NCBI RefSeq assembly: GCF_003461955.1
Contig: NZ_QTYB01000002.1
Location: 1-64,000, forward strand
Length of the DNA: 64,000 bases
From: Ruminococcus sp. AM36-2AA
Lineage (GTDB): Bacteria > Bacillota > Clostridia > Lachnospirales > Lachnospiraceae
Direction: 5' to 3'
In this document: in pieces, positions 1 through 8,011 of the stretch
Position numbering within the stretch: position 1 is the stretch's first letter
Layout of the letters: each line of letters begins with the position of its first letter
Translations under genes and position numbers: made by a program
Notes under the pieces: model-generated
Told to the model about the DNA's origin: nothing
Database searches by the model: none
The model's input: only the letters and a program-made list of their open reading frames with translations

Positions 1-108
1 TCACCCTGGCTTTCTATATACTGCCGTATCGTTTCAATCGTTGCTCCGCCTGCACTGAGCAGACAGAATATCTGACCCCAGAATGCATCTTTCATGGTCT
101 AACTCCAT
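1..108 (-). pseudogene. IS200/IS605 tnpA remnant, internally deleted
   Basis: On the minus strand an ATG at 108-106 follows a good ribosome-binding site and encodes Met-Glu-Leu-Asp-His, the N-terminus I know from Lachnospiraceae IS200-type Y1 transposases. The next readable similarity, in another frame from 95 down to the window edge, is the C-terminal end of the same family (FWGQIFCLLSAGG, then ETIRQYIESQG). The middle of the gene, with the HUH motif and catalytic tyrosine, is absent, so the two ends are joined out of frame. It cannot encode an active transposase. The family assignment rests on remembered sequence patterns and only about 35 residues, and the left part is cut off by the window. 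Confidence 0.65.
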
Positions 109-250
109 TATATTTATCATCCTTTTTCTTATATCAACGGATATGTATTTATGAACTAATTGTTCTTTTCAGTATACTACATCAGGGAAGGGAGAACAAG
201 TGTTTCTTTTATACTATAGAGATTTTTTTGAGCAGACATGCTCCGATGTG

Positions 251-296
251 CAATTCATCTCACCACCTGAAGAGGTGAGAGAATTCTTGCTACATT
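251..296 (+). mobile_element. Probable IS200/IS605 right-end hairpin
   Basis: TCTCACC (258-264) and GGTGAGA (274-280) form a 7-bp stem with a 9-nt loop. It is framed by GCAATTC on the left and GAATTCTTGC on the right, which resembles the subterminal hairpin of TnpB-type IS605 elements. In IS605 layouts tnpA points away from tnpB and the right end. The minus-strand tnpA remnant to the left would fit an element that lost tnpB and kept its right end near 295. This is inference from layout; the left end is outside the window. Confidence 0.45.
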
Positions 297-499
297 TGTT
301 AAATGTATTTTAGTATAAATTTGCGGGAAATACAATGTAGGGGAGAACGGGTAAAAGTAAACAAAAAAATAAGAGTAAAATTAGACGCTTTGCCAATAGA
401 TTTTTAAAAAGGAAAGTTTTATACTCTACTTACAGTTAAGACATAAACATAAGTAAAAGACATAAATAACGAAATGAACGAAAAAAAGGAGGTTCTATC
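297..499. other. AT-rich intergenic region upstream of the dehydrogenase
   Basis: This stretch is AT-rich and has no convincing coding frame. A TATACT hexamer at 420-425 could be a -10 box for the next gene, but no good -35 lies 16-18 bp upstream. The gene's ribosome-binding site (AAAGGAGG) is at 485-492. I see no operator or riboswitch. Confidence 0.4.
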
Positions 500-2116
500 A
501 TGAAATTAACAAGAGAAGGAATCAAAGAGCGTGAAGCATGGGAGAAAGCAGGCATCAATCTTCCAGGATACGATGTAGAGGCAGTTACTGAGAAAGCGAA
601 GAAGGAGCCAGGCTGGGTACATTTCGGAATCGGAAATATCTTCCGTGTATTTATCGGCGGTATTGCAGATGGTCTTCTGGAAGAGGGAGTTCTTGACAGA
701 GGTATCACATGTGTAGAGACCTTTGATTACGACGTAGTAGATAAGATTTACGCGCCATATGACAACCTTGGCTTAAATGTCATCCTTCATGGTGATGGAA
801 CCCGTGAGTACAAAGTTCTTGGGGCACTTGCAGAAGCAGTGAAAGCACAGTCTTCTGATGCTGAACAATGGAACCGCCTGAAAGAAATTTTTGCGGCTAA
901 ATCTCTGCAGCTGGTTTCCTTTACGATCACAGAGAAGGGCTATGCACTTCAGAAAGCAGACGGAACATGGTTCCCGTTTGTGGAAGCAGATATTAAAAAC
1001 GGACCGGATAAGGCAACCGGAGCAATGGCAGTTCTTGTGGCTATGCTGAATGAGAGATATAAAGCAGGGAAATATCCGATCGCTCTGGTATCTATGGATA
1101 ACTGCTCACAGAACGGCGCCAAGCTTCGTGAGTCCGTGCTGACTATGACAGAGGAATGGCATAAAGCAGGCTTTGTAGATGATGGCTTTGTAGATTATGT
1201 AACGGATGAGAAGGTGGTTGCATTCCCGTGGACCATGATCGACAAGATCACACCTCGACCAAGCGAGCAGATCGCAGCAGACCTTGAGAAGCTTGGCGTT
1301 GAAGACATGCAGCCGGTGATCACAGGAAAGAAGACATACATAGCACCATTTGTTAATGCTGAGAAGCCACAGTATCTTGTTATCGAGGACAGCTTCCCTA
1401 ACGGACGCCCTGCTCTGGAAAAAGGCTTCGGCGTATACATGGCGGACAGAAATACCGTCAATCTTTCCGAGAGAATGAAAGTAACCGTATGCCTGAATCC
1501 TGTACATTCCGCAACCGGCCCTCTTGGTGTGGTACTTGGCTATGATCTGTTTGCACATATGCTGAACACGAACGAAGATATGATGAAAATGGCCCGTATG
1601 GTTGCTTATGACGAGGGACTTCCGGTAGTTGCAGATCCTGGAATCCTTTCCCCGCAGGCATTTGTGGATGAGCTTTTCAATGACCGTTTCCCGAATGAGT
1701 ATCTTGGAGATACAAACCTTCGTCTGGCTGTAGATGTGTCCCAGATGGTAGGTATCCGTTTCGGTGAGACTGTAAAAGAATATGTGAAGAAATTTGGAGA
1801 TGCTTCCAGGCTGACAGCAATCCCCCTTGGAATCGCCGGATGGCTGAGATATATGCTAGCTGTAGATGACGAAGGAAACAAATTTGAGCTTGCACCGGAC
1901 CCGATGAATGAGGAAATCACAGAGCAGCTTGGCGATATCGTGATCGGAAGACCGGAAACCTTCAAGGATCAGCTGAAGCCGATCCTTTCCAATGAGAGAC
2001 TGTTCTTTACAGATCTTTACAAAGATGGTGTGGGTGAAAAGATCGAGGACATGTTCCGCGAGATGATTGCAGGACCTGGAGCTGTGAAGGCAACCATTCA
2101 TAAATATGTAAAATAA
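500..2116 (+). CDS. Mannitol dehydrogenase family oxidoreductase (fructuronate reductase/mannitol dehydrogenase-like)
   Basis: This 538-residue protein belongs to the polyol-specific long-chain dehydrogenase family, which includes fructuronate reductase (UxuB), tagaturonate reductase and mannitol dehydrogenase. These cytosolic NAD(P)-dependent enzymes interconvert a keto-sugar or keto-acid and a polyol or aldonate. The N-terminal half carries the nucleotide-binding region (VHFGIGNIFRVFIGG, about residues 40-54). The C-terminal half carries a Lys...Asn..His catalytic pattern in MKVTVCLNPVHSA (about 333-345), as in related clostridial members. The ATG at 500 sits 7 bases after AAAGGAGG. No other uronate genes are adjacent, so the substrate is not settled. 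The next gene on the strand is a VOC protein about 150 bp on. Confidence 0.82.
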   Translation: MKLTREGIKEREAWEKAGINLPGYDVEAVTEKAKKEPGWVHFGIGNIFRVFIGGIADGLLEEGVLDRGITCVETFDYDVVDKIYAPYDNLGLNVILHGDGTREYKVLGALAEAVKAQSSDAEQWNRLKEIFAAKSLQLVSFTITEKGYALQKADGTWFPFVEADIKNGPDKATGAMAVLVAMLNERYKAGKYPIALVSMDNCSQNGAKLRESVLTMTEEWHKAGFVDDGFVDYVTDEKVVAFPWTMIDKITPRPSEQIAADLEKLGVEDMQPVITGKKTYIAPFVNAEKPQYLVIEDSFPNGRPALEKGFGVYMADRNTVNLSERMKVTVCLNPVHSATGPLGVVLGYDLFAHMLNTNEDMMKMARMVAYDEGLPVVADPGILSPQAFVDELFNDRFPNEYLGDTNLRLAVDVSQMVGIRFGETVKEYVKKFGDASRLTAIPLGIAGWLRYMLAVDDEGNKFELAPDPMNEEITEQLGDIVIGRPETFKDQLKPILSNERLFFTDLYKDGVGEKIEDMFREMIAGPGAVKATIHKYVK

Positions 2117-2270
2117 AACCAGGGTTACGAAAATAGTTTATGTAAGTATTGAATAAAGAGAAATCCAGAGCTTGCACAGGTAGAACGCAGAATTGCAGAG
2201 TGATCGCATTTCTGAGCATGCAGTAAAGCGGGATGCGAACACCGGATTTATGAAAGGATGGGGTTTTGAA

Positions 2271-2663
2271 ATGAATTTAAAAGATCAGATGAACGGAATT
2301 CAGCACGTAGGTGTGCCGACCAATGACATTGAGACAACCATTAAATTTTATGAGGCACTGGGATTTAAGATCGCTTTCCAGACGGTGAACGAGGCTGCCA
2401 ATGAGAAGGTTGCTTTCCTGAAGCTTGGAAATCTTGTGATCGAGACTTACGAGAACAAAGCAGCAAAAATGGAATCCGGCGCCATTGACCATGTTGCCAT
2501 TGATGTGAGGGATGTGGAGAAAGTCCACGAGCTGGTGACAGCAGCCGGACTGAATACTACCAATGATGAAGTCCATTTCCTGCCGTTCTGGGAGAATGGT
2601 GTGAAGTTCTTTACTATTGAGGGACCTAATAAGGAGAAAGTGGAGTTTAGCCAGTACCTATAA
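2271..2663 (+). CDS. VOC (glyoxalase-fold) family protein
   Basis: This 130-residue protein is a single vicinal-oxygen-chelate unit made of two beta-alpha-beta-beta-beta modules. The first module begins IQHVGVPTNDIETTIKFYE and the second AIDHVAIDVRDVEKVHELV. Potential metal-ligand positions are His in HVGV, Glu in LVIETY, His in DHVAID and Glu in KVEFSQ. Family members include glyoxalase I, epimerases and resistance proteins, so a specific reaction cannot be assigned. A longer frame from 2193 exists, but AAGGATGGGG just before the ATG at 2271 and the domain boundary favour the short start. A terminator follows, so it may share a transcript with the preceding dehydrogenase. Confidence 0.75.
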   Translation: MNLKDQMNGIQHVGVPTNDIETTIKFYEALGFKIAFQTVNEAANEKVAFLKLGNLVIETYENKAAKMESGAIDHVAIDVRDVEKVHELVTAAGLNTTNDEVHFLPFWENGVKFFTIEGPNKEKVEFSQYL

Positions 2664-2731
2664 GAAGTAAATAAAATTGTGTTCATGAGTGTGAAACAGA
2701 GTACAATACAGAGGTTCGTTTTGTGTTGCAT

Positions 2732-2788
2732 ACAGCCTGTCAGATATAAGATGATCAAAGATCATCGTGTATCCGGCGGGCTGTTTTC
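2732..2788 (+). terminator. Rho-independent terminator after the VOC gene
   Basis: An interrupted hairpin pairs ACAGCCTGTCAGATA (2732-2746) with TATCCGGCGGGCTGT (2770-2784), using G-U pairs and one mismatch. An inner GATGATC/GATCATC stem extends it and a short T-rich tail follows. The rest of the 2664-2965 gap shows no gene or other clear signal. Confidence 0.7.
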
Positions 2789-2965
2789 TGTATTAGACAG
2801 AATTTGGGGCCGAGGGAAAATTTCTTGCATGAAATGGATAATGAGACTACAATGAGATGCAGATGTGCTATAGAAGATCGGGATCAGCAGTAGATGAGAT
2901 GATTCCTGAAGAATAAAAACGGGAAATGGATTTCGGATATCTGTTTCTTGGTATGATGGAGAATT

Positions 2966-3976
2966 ATGAAAATACATTACAGAGTCAAAAAGAATACAAT
3001 AGAAATTATCCGTTGTTACGGAACAGACAGCCGGGTGGTGCTGCCGGAAGAGATCAATGGTCTTCCGGTAGTCAGTGCGGCGCCGTATGCGTTTTCTGCA
3101 CATAAGGATGGAGAAGAAGATGCAGAAACCTGGGAGAGCGAAGATGTAATTTCGTTCGGAGAAGAGAGACTTCTTGCCGGAGAGGAAGTGCAGGAGATCG
3201 TTTTCCCGGATACGCTGAAGGAAATCGGAAGATATATTTTTTATGGATGCAAAAAACTGGAACGGCTGGAATTTTCGGATACGCTGATGCAGGTGGGAAC
3301 CGGGGCGTTTACGGGCTGCAGCGGGCTGAAGGAGCTTGTGATCCATCAGAAAAAGGGAATCAAATCCTGTGCGAAGGAGATTCTTGGGGAATTATGGCAG
3401 AAGATTGATGTGGATTTTCTGTACGAAAATGGTGAGGCAAGTGGAAAACGTGCGCATATGGTTTTTCCGGAGCATTATGATGAGGCGGTGGAGAATACGC
3501 CTGCGAGAATTTTGTTTACGGAGTATCATGGCTCAGGGACCAATTACCGGCAATGCTTCTACAGCAAAGAACTGGATTTCGCAGAGTATGACAGCCTGTT
3601 TGATATGGCAGTGGTAATGGATAAGCTGGAGGTTCTGGTTGATATGAGCTTTGGGCGGCTTTGTTATCCGTGGCAGCTGAGCGAAAAGGCGAAGAAGCAG
3701 TATGAGGATTATATCCGGGGAAATCTTAAGGATATCGGGGGATTTCTGGTGGAAAGTGGAAGCTTAAATGGTCTGGAGCTGCTTTCTCGGGAAAAACTCT
3801 GGAACAGAGAGGGCCTGGAACATAGTATTGATGTGGCGGCCGGGAAGAAGGATATGGAGATTTCCGCATTTCTGATGAATGAACGCAGCCGGATGCTGAA
3901 GGAAGAGCAGAAGGTGGCCGGGGAGACAGAAAATGAGAGGTGCCCTATTAAAAGGAGAAAGAAGTTTCTGTTATGA
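2966..3976 (+). CDS. BspA-type leucine-rich-repeat protein, first gene of a VWA/MoxR operon
   Basis: This 336-residue cytosolic-looking protein has no signal peptide. The N-terminal ~135 residues contain BspA-like leucine-rich repeats: LPEEINGLPVVSAAPYAF, IVFPDTLKEIGRYIFYGC and LEFSDTLMQVGTGAFTGC. The remaining ~200 residues are charged and helical and I do not recognise them. The stop overlaps the next gene's ATG (ATGA at 3973-3976), implying translational coupling with the VWA protein and then the MoxR ATPase. In such operons the extra protein is often a partner or substrate adaptor; that role is inference. The start follows GGAGAATT. Confidence 0.72.
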   Translation: MKIHYRVKKNTIEIIRCYGTDSRVVLPEEINGLPVVSAAPYAFSAHKDGEEDAETWESEDVISFGEERLLAGEEVQEIVFPDTLKEIGRYIFYGCKKLERLEFSDTLMQVGTGAFTGCSGLKELVIHQKKGIKSCAKEILGELWQKIDVDFLYENGEASGKRAHMVFPEHYDEAVENTPARILFTEYHGSGTNYRQCFYSKELDFAEYDSLFDMAVVMDKLEVLVDMSFGRLCYPWQLSEKAKKQYEDYIRGNLKDIGGFLVESGSLNGLELLSREKLWNREGLEHSIDVAAGKKDMEISAFLMNERSRMLKEEQKVAGETENERCPIKRRKKFLL

Positions 3977-5343
3977 GTGATATAAAAACAACCGAAAACA
4001 ATAAAAATAACTTCCTTCCAGATCAGGAATCCAATTCCCAGGAGGCGGCCCAGCGTCTCCAGGACATCGGCAGCAGCATCCTCCGGGCGGCAAGAGACGA
4101 GCTGTATCTTGGCATGCGTTTTCTGGATGTGGCGCTGAGCAGCTTTATTTATCAGATGGATGGTTCGGTCAGTCCGTTTGGAACAGACGGGGCTGTGATG
4201 TACTTCCATCCGGCACAGCTTGGCGGGCTTTATAAAGAAAACAGGATTCTTGTGAATCGAGGATATCTCCATATGGTATTTCACTGCATTTTCCGGCACT
4301 TTGGGAAGCCGGGAATAGAGAAGCGTTTGTGGAATTTAAGCTGCGATATTGCAGTGGAGCATATGATCGACGGGATCTACCACCGCTCAGTCCGATATTC
4401 CAGAAGTCTTCTCCGGAGGGAAACCTACCGTCTTTTGGAAAAGGAAAAGAAGACGCTGAATGCAGAGAGAATCTACAAGATTCTGAAAGAAGAATTTCTG
4501 AAGGAAAAAGAACTGGCACAGCTGGAAAAAGAGTTCTATGTGGACGACCATAAATACTGGGCAAACCAGCAGCCTGACCGGAAACCCAATCCCCTGATGA
4601 GTAAAAAATGGGGAGATATCAGCGATGGGATCGAAACAGACCTTGGGACTTTTTCCAGAGAGTCAGGAGAGCAGGACGGAGATTTTCTGGACCAGCTGAA
4701 AATAGAGAACCGGGAACGATATGATTATCGGGAATTTCTGCGGAAGTTTGCAGTATTTCGGGAAGAACTGACTGTAGATCCGGACAGCTTTGATTATAAT
4801 TTTTATACCTACGGGCTTTCCCTTTACGGGAATATGCCGCTGATCGAACCCCTGGAAACCAGAGAAGTGAAAAAAGTTTCGGAATTTGTCATTGTGATCG
4901 ATACCTCTATGTCCTGTTCAGGAGAACTGGTACAGAGATTTCTGGAGGAAACCTATGGGATCTTAAGCGACAGCGGGAATTTTTTCCAGAAGGTAAATAT
5001 ACACATTATCCAGTGTGATGAGAAGGTGCATTCGGATGTAAAGATCACCGGTGCAGAGGAATTGCAGGAGTATATGAACAGCCTGGAACTTTACGGTGAT
5101 GGAGGTACAGATTTCCGTCCGGCTTTTGCTTATGTGGAAGAGCTGATGGAAAAACGTGAGTTTGAAAATCTTAAGGGCCTGGTGTATTTTACAGACGGAT
5201 ACGGGCTTTTTCCGGCAAAGATGCCGCCATACCGGACAGCATTTGTATTTATGGAGCAGGAGCCTGAGGATGTGGATATCCCGGCCTGGGCCATGAAGCT
5301 GGTGATCACGGAGGAAGAATTACAAGGAGAAGAAAAACCATGA
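3973..5343 (+). CDS. VWA-like protein with an N-terminal DUF2201-type metallopeptidase-like domain
   Basis: This 456-residue protein has two recognisable parts. The N-terminal part carries His100-x3-His104 and nearby His109 in HMVFHCIFRHFG, then DIAVEHMID (about 125-133), the pattern of the DUF2201 putative metallopeptidase region. The C-terminal part is a von Willebrand A-like domain with a complete MIDAS start Asp310-x-Ser312-x-Ser314 (VIDTSMS), a Thr in GDGGTDFRPAF and the acidic loop YFTDGYG. Proteins of this kind work with MoxR AAA+ ATPases, probably in metal-dependent assembly or remodelling of client complexes. It overlaps both neighbours by 4 bp. There is no signal peptide, so it is cytosolic. 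Confidence 0.83.
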   Translation: MSDIKTTENNKNNFLPDQESNSQEAAQRLQDIGSSILRAARDELYLGMRFLDVALSSFIYQMDGSVSPFGTDGAVMYFHPAQLGGLYKENRILVNRGYLHMVFHCIFRHFGKPGIEKRLWNLSCDIAVEHMIDGIYHRSVRYSRSLLRRETYRLLEKEKKTLNAERIYKILKEEFLKEKELAQLEKEFYVDDHKYWANQQPDRKPNPLMSKKWGDISDGIETDLGTFSRESGEQDGDFLDQLKIENRERYDYREFLRKFAVFREELTVDPDSFDYNFYTYGLSLYGNMPLIEPLETREVKKVSEFVIVIDTSMSCSGELVQRFLEETYGILSDSGNFFQKVNIHIIQCDEKVHSDVKITGAEELQEYMNSLELYGDGGTDFRPAFAYVEELMEKREFENLKGLVYFTDGYGLFPAKMPPYRTAFVFMEQEPEDVDIPAWAMKLVITEEELQGEEKP

Positions 5344-6926
5344 ACATAAAACGAGCAAAGCAGGAGATCAGAGATTCCATAGAAGCATATCTTTCAAAGG
5401 ACGAATTCGGTGAGTACCGGATCCCAGCGATCCGACAGAGACCGATCCTTCTTATGGGCCCTCCGGGAATCGGAAAGACACAGATTATGGAACAGATAGC
5501 AAGGGAATGCGGGATTGCTCTTGTTTCCTATACCATTACCCACCACACCAGGCAGAGTGCTGTGGGACTTCCTTTTATTGTAAAAAAGAATTATGGTGAG
5601 GAAGAATTTTCTGTCACGGAATATACCATGAGTGAGATTATTTCGTCCGTTTACAACAAAATGGAAAAAACAGGTCTGAAAGAAGGCATCCTGTTCATTG
5701 ATGAGATCAACTGCGTATCTGAAACACTAGCGCCGATGATGCTGCAGTTCCTTCAGGGAAAAACCTTCGGAAACCAGAAGGTGCCGGAAGGCTGGGTAAT
5801 CGTCACAGCAGGCAACCCGCCAGAATATAACAAATCCGTCCGGGAATTCGATGTGGTCACTCTGGACCGTATCAAGAAGATCGATGTGGAGGCAGACTTT
5901 GATGTATGGAAGGAATACGCCTATCAGCAGGGAATTCATCCGGCGGTGATCTCCTATCTGGAGCTTCGCAGAAAAAATTTCTACAGGGTGGAGAATACCG
6001 TAGACGGAAAGATCTTTGCCACAGCCAGAGGCTGGGAGGATCTTTCCCGTCTGATCCAGGTTTATGAGATCCTTGGAAAAACCGTAGACCGTGAGGTGGT
6101 CAGCCAGTACATTCAGCACAGGATGATCGCGAAGGATTTTGCCAGCTATCTGGCTCTCTATTATAAATACAGAACGGATTATAAAGTGGAGGACATCCTG
6201 AAAGGAAAGTGGGATTCCATTACTCTGGGCAAGATCCGTACAGCCTCCCTGGACGAGCATCTGAGCATTGTAAGCCTTCTCAACGGAAAGCTCAGCGAGC
6301 TTTTTACAGAATGCTATCTTACCGATGCCTATCTCACGAAACTGTATGATTATATGGTGTACTTCAGAGAAGCTCAGGACAGCCTCACAGCAAAAAATCT
6401 CATGGAAAAAGCAGAGGCGGATCTTGAAAAGGACAAAAAGAGTGAGCTTCTTACAAAACAGCAGGAGCGTATACAGAAACGTGTTGTGTCATTCTTTGAA
6501 AATGCGTCCGGATTGGAATCAGCTTCGGAATCAACCGGATCAGATAAAACCGGATCAGGTTCAGAGCCGGCAGGAGGCAGAAGTGCTGCAGCAGAATCGG
6601 AAGTTCTATCGTCAAACAGGAACTATGAGTTTGTGAAAGCCCTCTTTGAATCCGAAACCGAAGCCTACGAAAACCGAACCGACGAAATATCCTTTACTCT
6701 TCAGAACGTTTTCGACTTTATGGAAGCTGCCTTTGGGGACAGTCAGGAAATGGTGGCATTTATCACAGAACTGAATGCCAACTATTATAGTCTCTGGTTC
6801 ATTCGGGAGAACGGTTCTGACCAGTATTACAGGCATAATAAAGGTCTTCTTTTTGACGACCGCCAGAAAATGCTTCTGGGTCAGATGGAGGAAGTGGAAA
6901 ATATTCTCAATAATGGGATAAAGTGA
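5340..6926 (+). CDS. MoxR-type AAA+ ATPase
   Basis: This 528-residue AAA+ ATPase has Walker A GPPGIGKT (40-47), Walker B ILFIDE (117-122) and a sensor-1 region in WVIVTAGNPPEYNKS. This is the MoxR/ChlI-like class that partners VWA proteins. The part after about residue 330 is family-atypical: a helical region, a Ser/Gly/Glu-rich low-complexity linker (about 392-420) and a further ~100 residues ending in a helical segment. The ATG lies in a 4-bp overlap with the VWA gene's stop, making three translationally coupled genes. The client is unknown and no obvious enzyme lies in the operon. Confidence 0.85.
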   Translation: MNIKRAKQEIRDSIEAYLSKDEFGEYRIPAIRQRPILLMGPPGIGKTQIMEQIARECGIALVSYTITHHTRQSAVGLPFIVKKNYGEEEFSVTEYTMSEIISSVYNKMEKTGLKEGILFIDEINCVSETLAPMMLQFLQGKTFGNQKVPEGWVIVTAGNPPEYNKSVREFDVVTLDRIKKIDVEADFDVWKEYAYQQGIHPAVISYLELRRKNFYRVENTVDGKIFATARGWEDLSRLIQVYEILGKTVDREVVSQYIQHRMIAKDFASYLALYYKYRTDYKVEDILKGKWDSITLGKIRTASLDEHLSIVSLLNGKLSELFTECYLTDAYLTKLYDYMVYFREAQDSLTAKNLMEKAEADLEKDKKSELLTKQQERIQKRVVSFFENASGLESASESTGSDKTGSGSEPAGGRSAAAESEVLSSNRNYEFVKALFESETEAYENRTDEISFTLQNVFDFMEAAFGDSQEMVAFITELNANYYSLWFIRENGSDQYYRHNKGLLFDDRQKMLLGQMEEVENILNNGIK

Positions 6927-6956
6927 TAGTTTGTCTGACCAATTGCTTATTTACTA

Positions 6957-6993
6957 TTGATTAAATTGGTAAATTACAGTATAATATTTACCA
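6957..6993 (+). promoter_or_regulatory. Promoter and operator-like palindrome of the FadR-type regulator gene
   Basis: TTGATT (6957-6962) and TATAAT (6980-6985) are separated by 17 bp. The palindrome arms TGGTAAAT (6967-6974) and ATTTACCA (6986-6993) enclose the spacer and -10 box. FadR-subfamily GntR regulators typically bind TGGT-N3-ACCA sites. Half sites here therefore suggest autoregulation, an inference supported by near-identical elements before the next operon. Confidence 0.6.
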
Positions 6994-7061
6994 TAAAAGT
7001 CCCAAAAGAAGGTGCGTAGATAGTCAAATTGCACAGATATTAATACATTCCGGGACTTTTA
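6994..7061 (+). repeat. 10-bp inverted repeat in the leader of the regulator gene
   Basis: TAAAAGTCCC (6994-7003) is perfectly complementary to GGGACTTTTA (7052-7061), with 48 nt between. The pair lies inside the predicted 5' leader. The second arm ends in a short T run, so it could act as a weak attenuator; no alternative antiterminator arm was identified. Confidence 0.4.
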
Positions 7062-7103
7062 AAGACAACACAATAAAAAAGGAAGGCGGCCGAAACGGAC
7101 GAC

Positions 7104-7838
7104 ATGTTTACAAAGATTACAGAAGAACGAGCATTTGACGGAATATTAGCGCAGATCATAGAAAATATCCGGCGGGGAGAACTGAAGCCGGGGGACACTT
7201 TACCTGCGGAACGTGTTATGGCAGAATCACTGGGAGTTTCCAGACCTGCTGTCCGTGAAGTCCTGCGGGCACTGGAGCTGATGGGAATTGTCACAACGGT
7301 CCGCGGCGGAGCCAACTATATCACCGAGAATATGGATCAGTGGCTTTCTGCACCACTGGCCCTTCTTTTTCAGCTGAATAACAGCCATGTACAGCAAGTG
7401 CAGGAGCTTCGTTCTGCGCTGGAGCAGGAGGCTGCTCTTCTTGCAGCCGGGAATTGTACGGAGAAGGACGCATTAGATCTGCGTTCCATTCTGGCACAGC
7501 TGGAGAGCGCAGAGGATGAGAAAGCTCGTGCAGGTCTTGATAAGAAGCTTCATACGAAGATCGGCAGGATCGCAGGAAATCCTATGATCTATAATGTTCT
7601 GGATGCGGCAGCACAGCTGACAGAGGAGATCATTTCCGGTACTCGAGCCTATATTATGCAGAAACATAATTCCGCTCTTGAGGTGGATGACCAGCACAGA
7701 AGACTGGTGGAAGCCATTATTTCCGGAGACCGGAACCAGGCGGAGAAGCTGATGCGCGAACATATGGAAACCATTGAGAAATATATAATTGAGATCGCAC
7801 AGCAGCAGGGTGAGAACAGCCTTGTATTTCATCGCTGA
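7104..7838 (+). CDS. FadR-subfamily GntR transcriptional regulator
   Basis: This 244-residue DNA-binding regulator has an N-terminal winged helix-turn-helix (about residues 10-75) with the GntR signature LPAERVMAESLGVSRPAVREVLRALE. A C-terminal all-helical FCD ligand-binding domain follows (about 95-225), containing the usual Asp/His metal-site positions, e.g. FCD His in KKLHTKIG. FCD regulators commonly sense carboxylates such as lactate, pyruvate, malate or gluconate. The following genes encode an Ldh-family dehydrogenase and malic enzyme whose promoter carries TGGTAAGACCA sites, so a C3/C4 carboxylate effector is likely. It has its own promoter with a similar palindrome. A GGAAGGCGG site precedes the ATG. 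Confidence 0.85.
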   Translation: MFTKITEERAFDGILAQIIENIRRGELKPGDTLPAERVMAESLGVSRPAVREVLRALELMGIVTTVRGGANYITENMDQWLSAPLALLFQLNNSHVQQVQELRSALEQEAALLAAGNCTEKDALDLRSILAQLESAEDEKARAGLDKKLHTKIGRIAGNPMIYNVLDAAAQLTEEIISGTRAYIMQKHNSALEVDDQHRRLVEAIISGDRNQAEKLMREHMETIEKYIIEIAQQQGENSLVFHR

Positions 7839-7886
7839 TCCACCTGACAAAAATTAAATAAAATTTCAGTAAAAATCCCGTTGATC

Positions 7887-7951
7887 TGGTAAGACCACTA
7901 TTGATTTTGGTAAGACCGAGTGCTATAATAGGGACTGCATTGGTAATACCA
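7887..7951 (+). promoter_or_regulatory. Promoter with three TGGT...ACC operator sites for the Ldh/malic enzyme operon
   Basis: TTGATT (7901-7906), 17 bp and TATAAT (7924-7929) form the promoter. TGGTAAGACCA (7887-7897) lies just upstream, TGGTAAGACCG (7908-7918) lies in the spacer, and the perfect palindrome TGGTAATACCA (7941-7951) lies near or after the start site. This is the classical site type of FadR/PdhR/LldR-like GntR proteins, and the gene for such a regulator is immediately upstream. The placement predicts repression that is relieved by ligand. Confidence 0.7.
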
Positions 7952-8011
7952 AAAAAGTTTGGTATTATGGCAGTAACCTGCCGGAAATATCAGGAGAAAG
8001 GACTTACGATT

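Noticed and set aside
7901..8011. N-terminal extension of the Ldh-family dehydrogenase (37 residues)
   Set aside because: The extension would be encoded by the promoter and operator sites; the ATG at 8012 has a strong ribosome-binding site and matches the family N-terminus.
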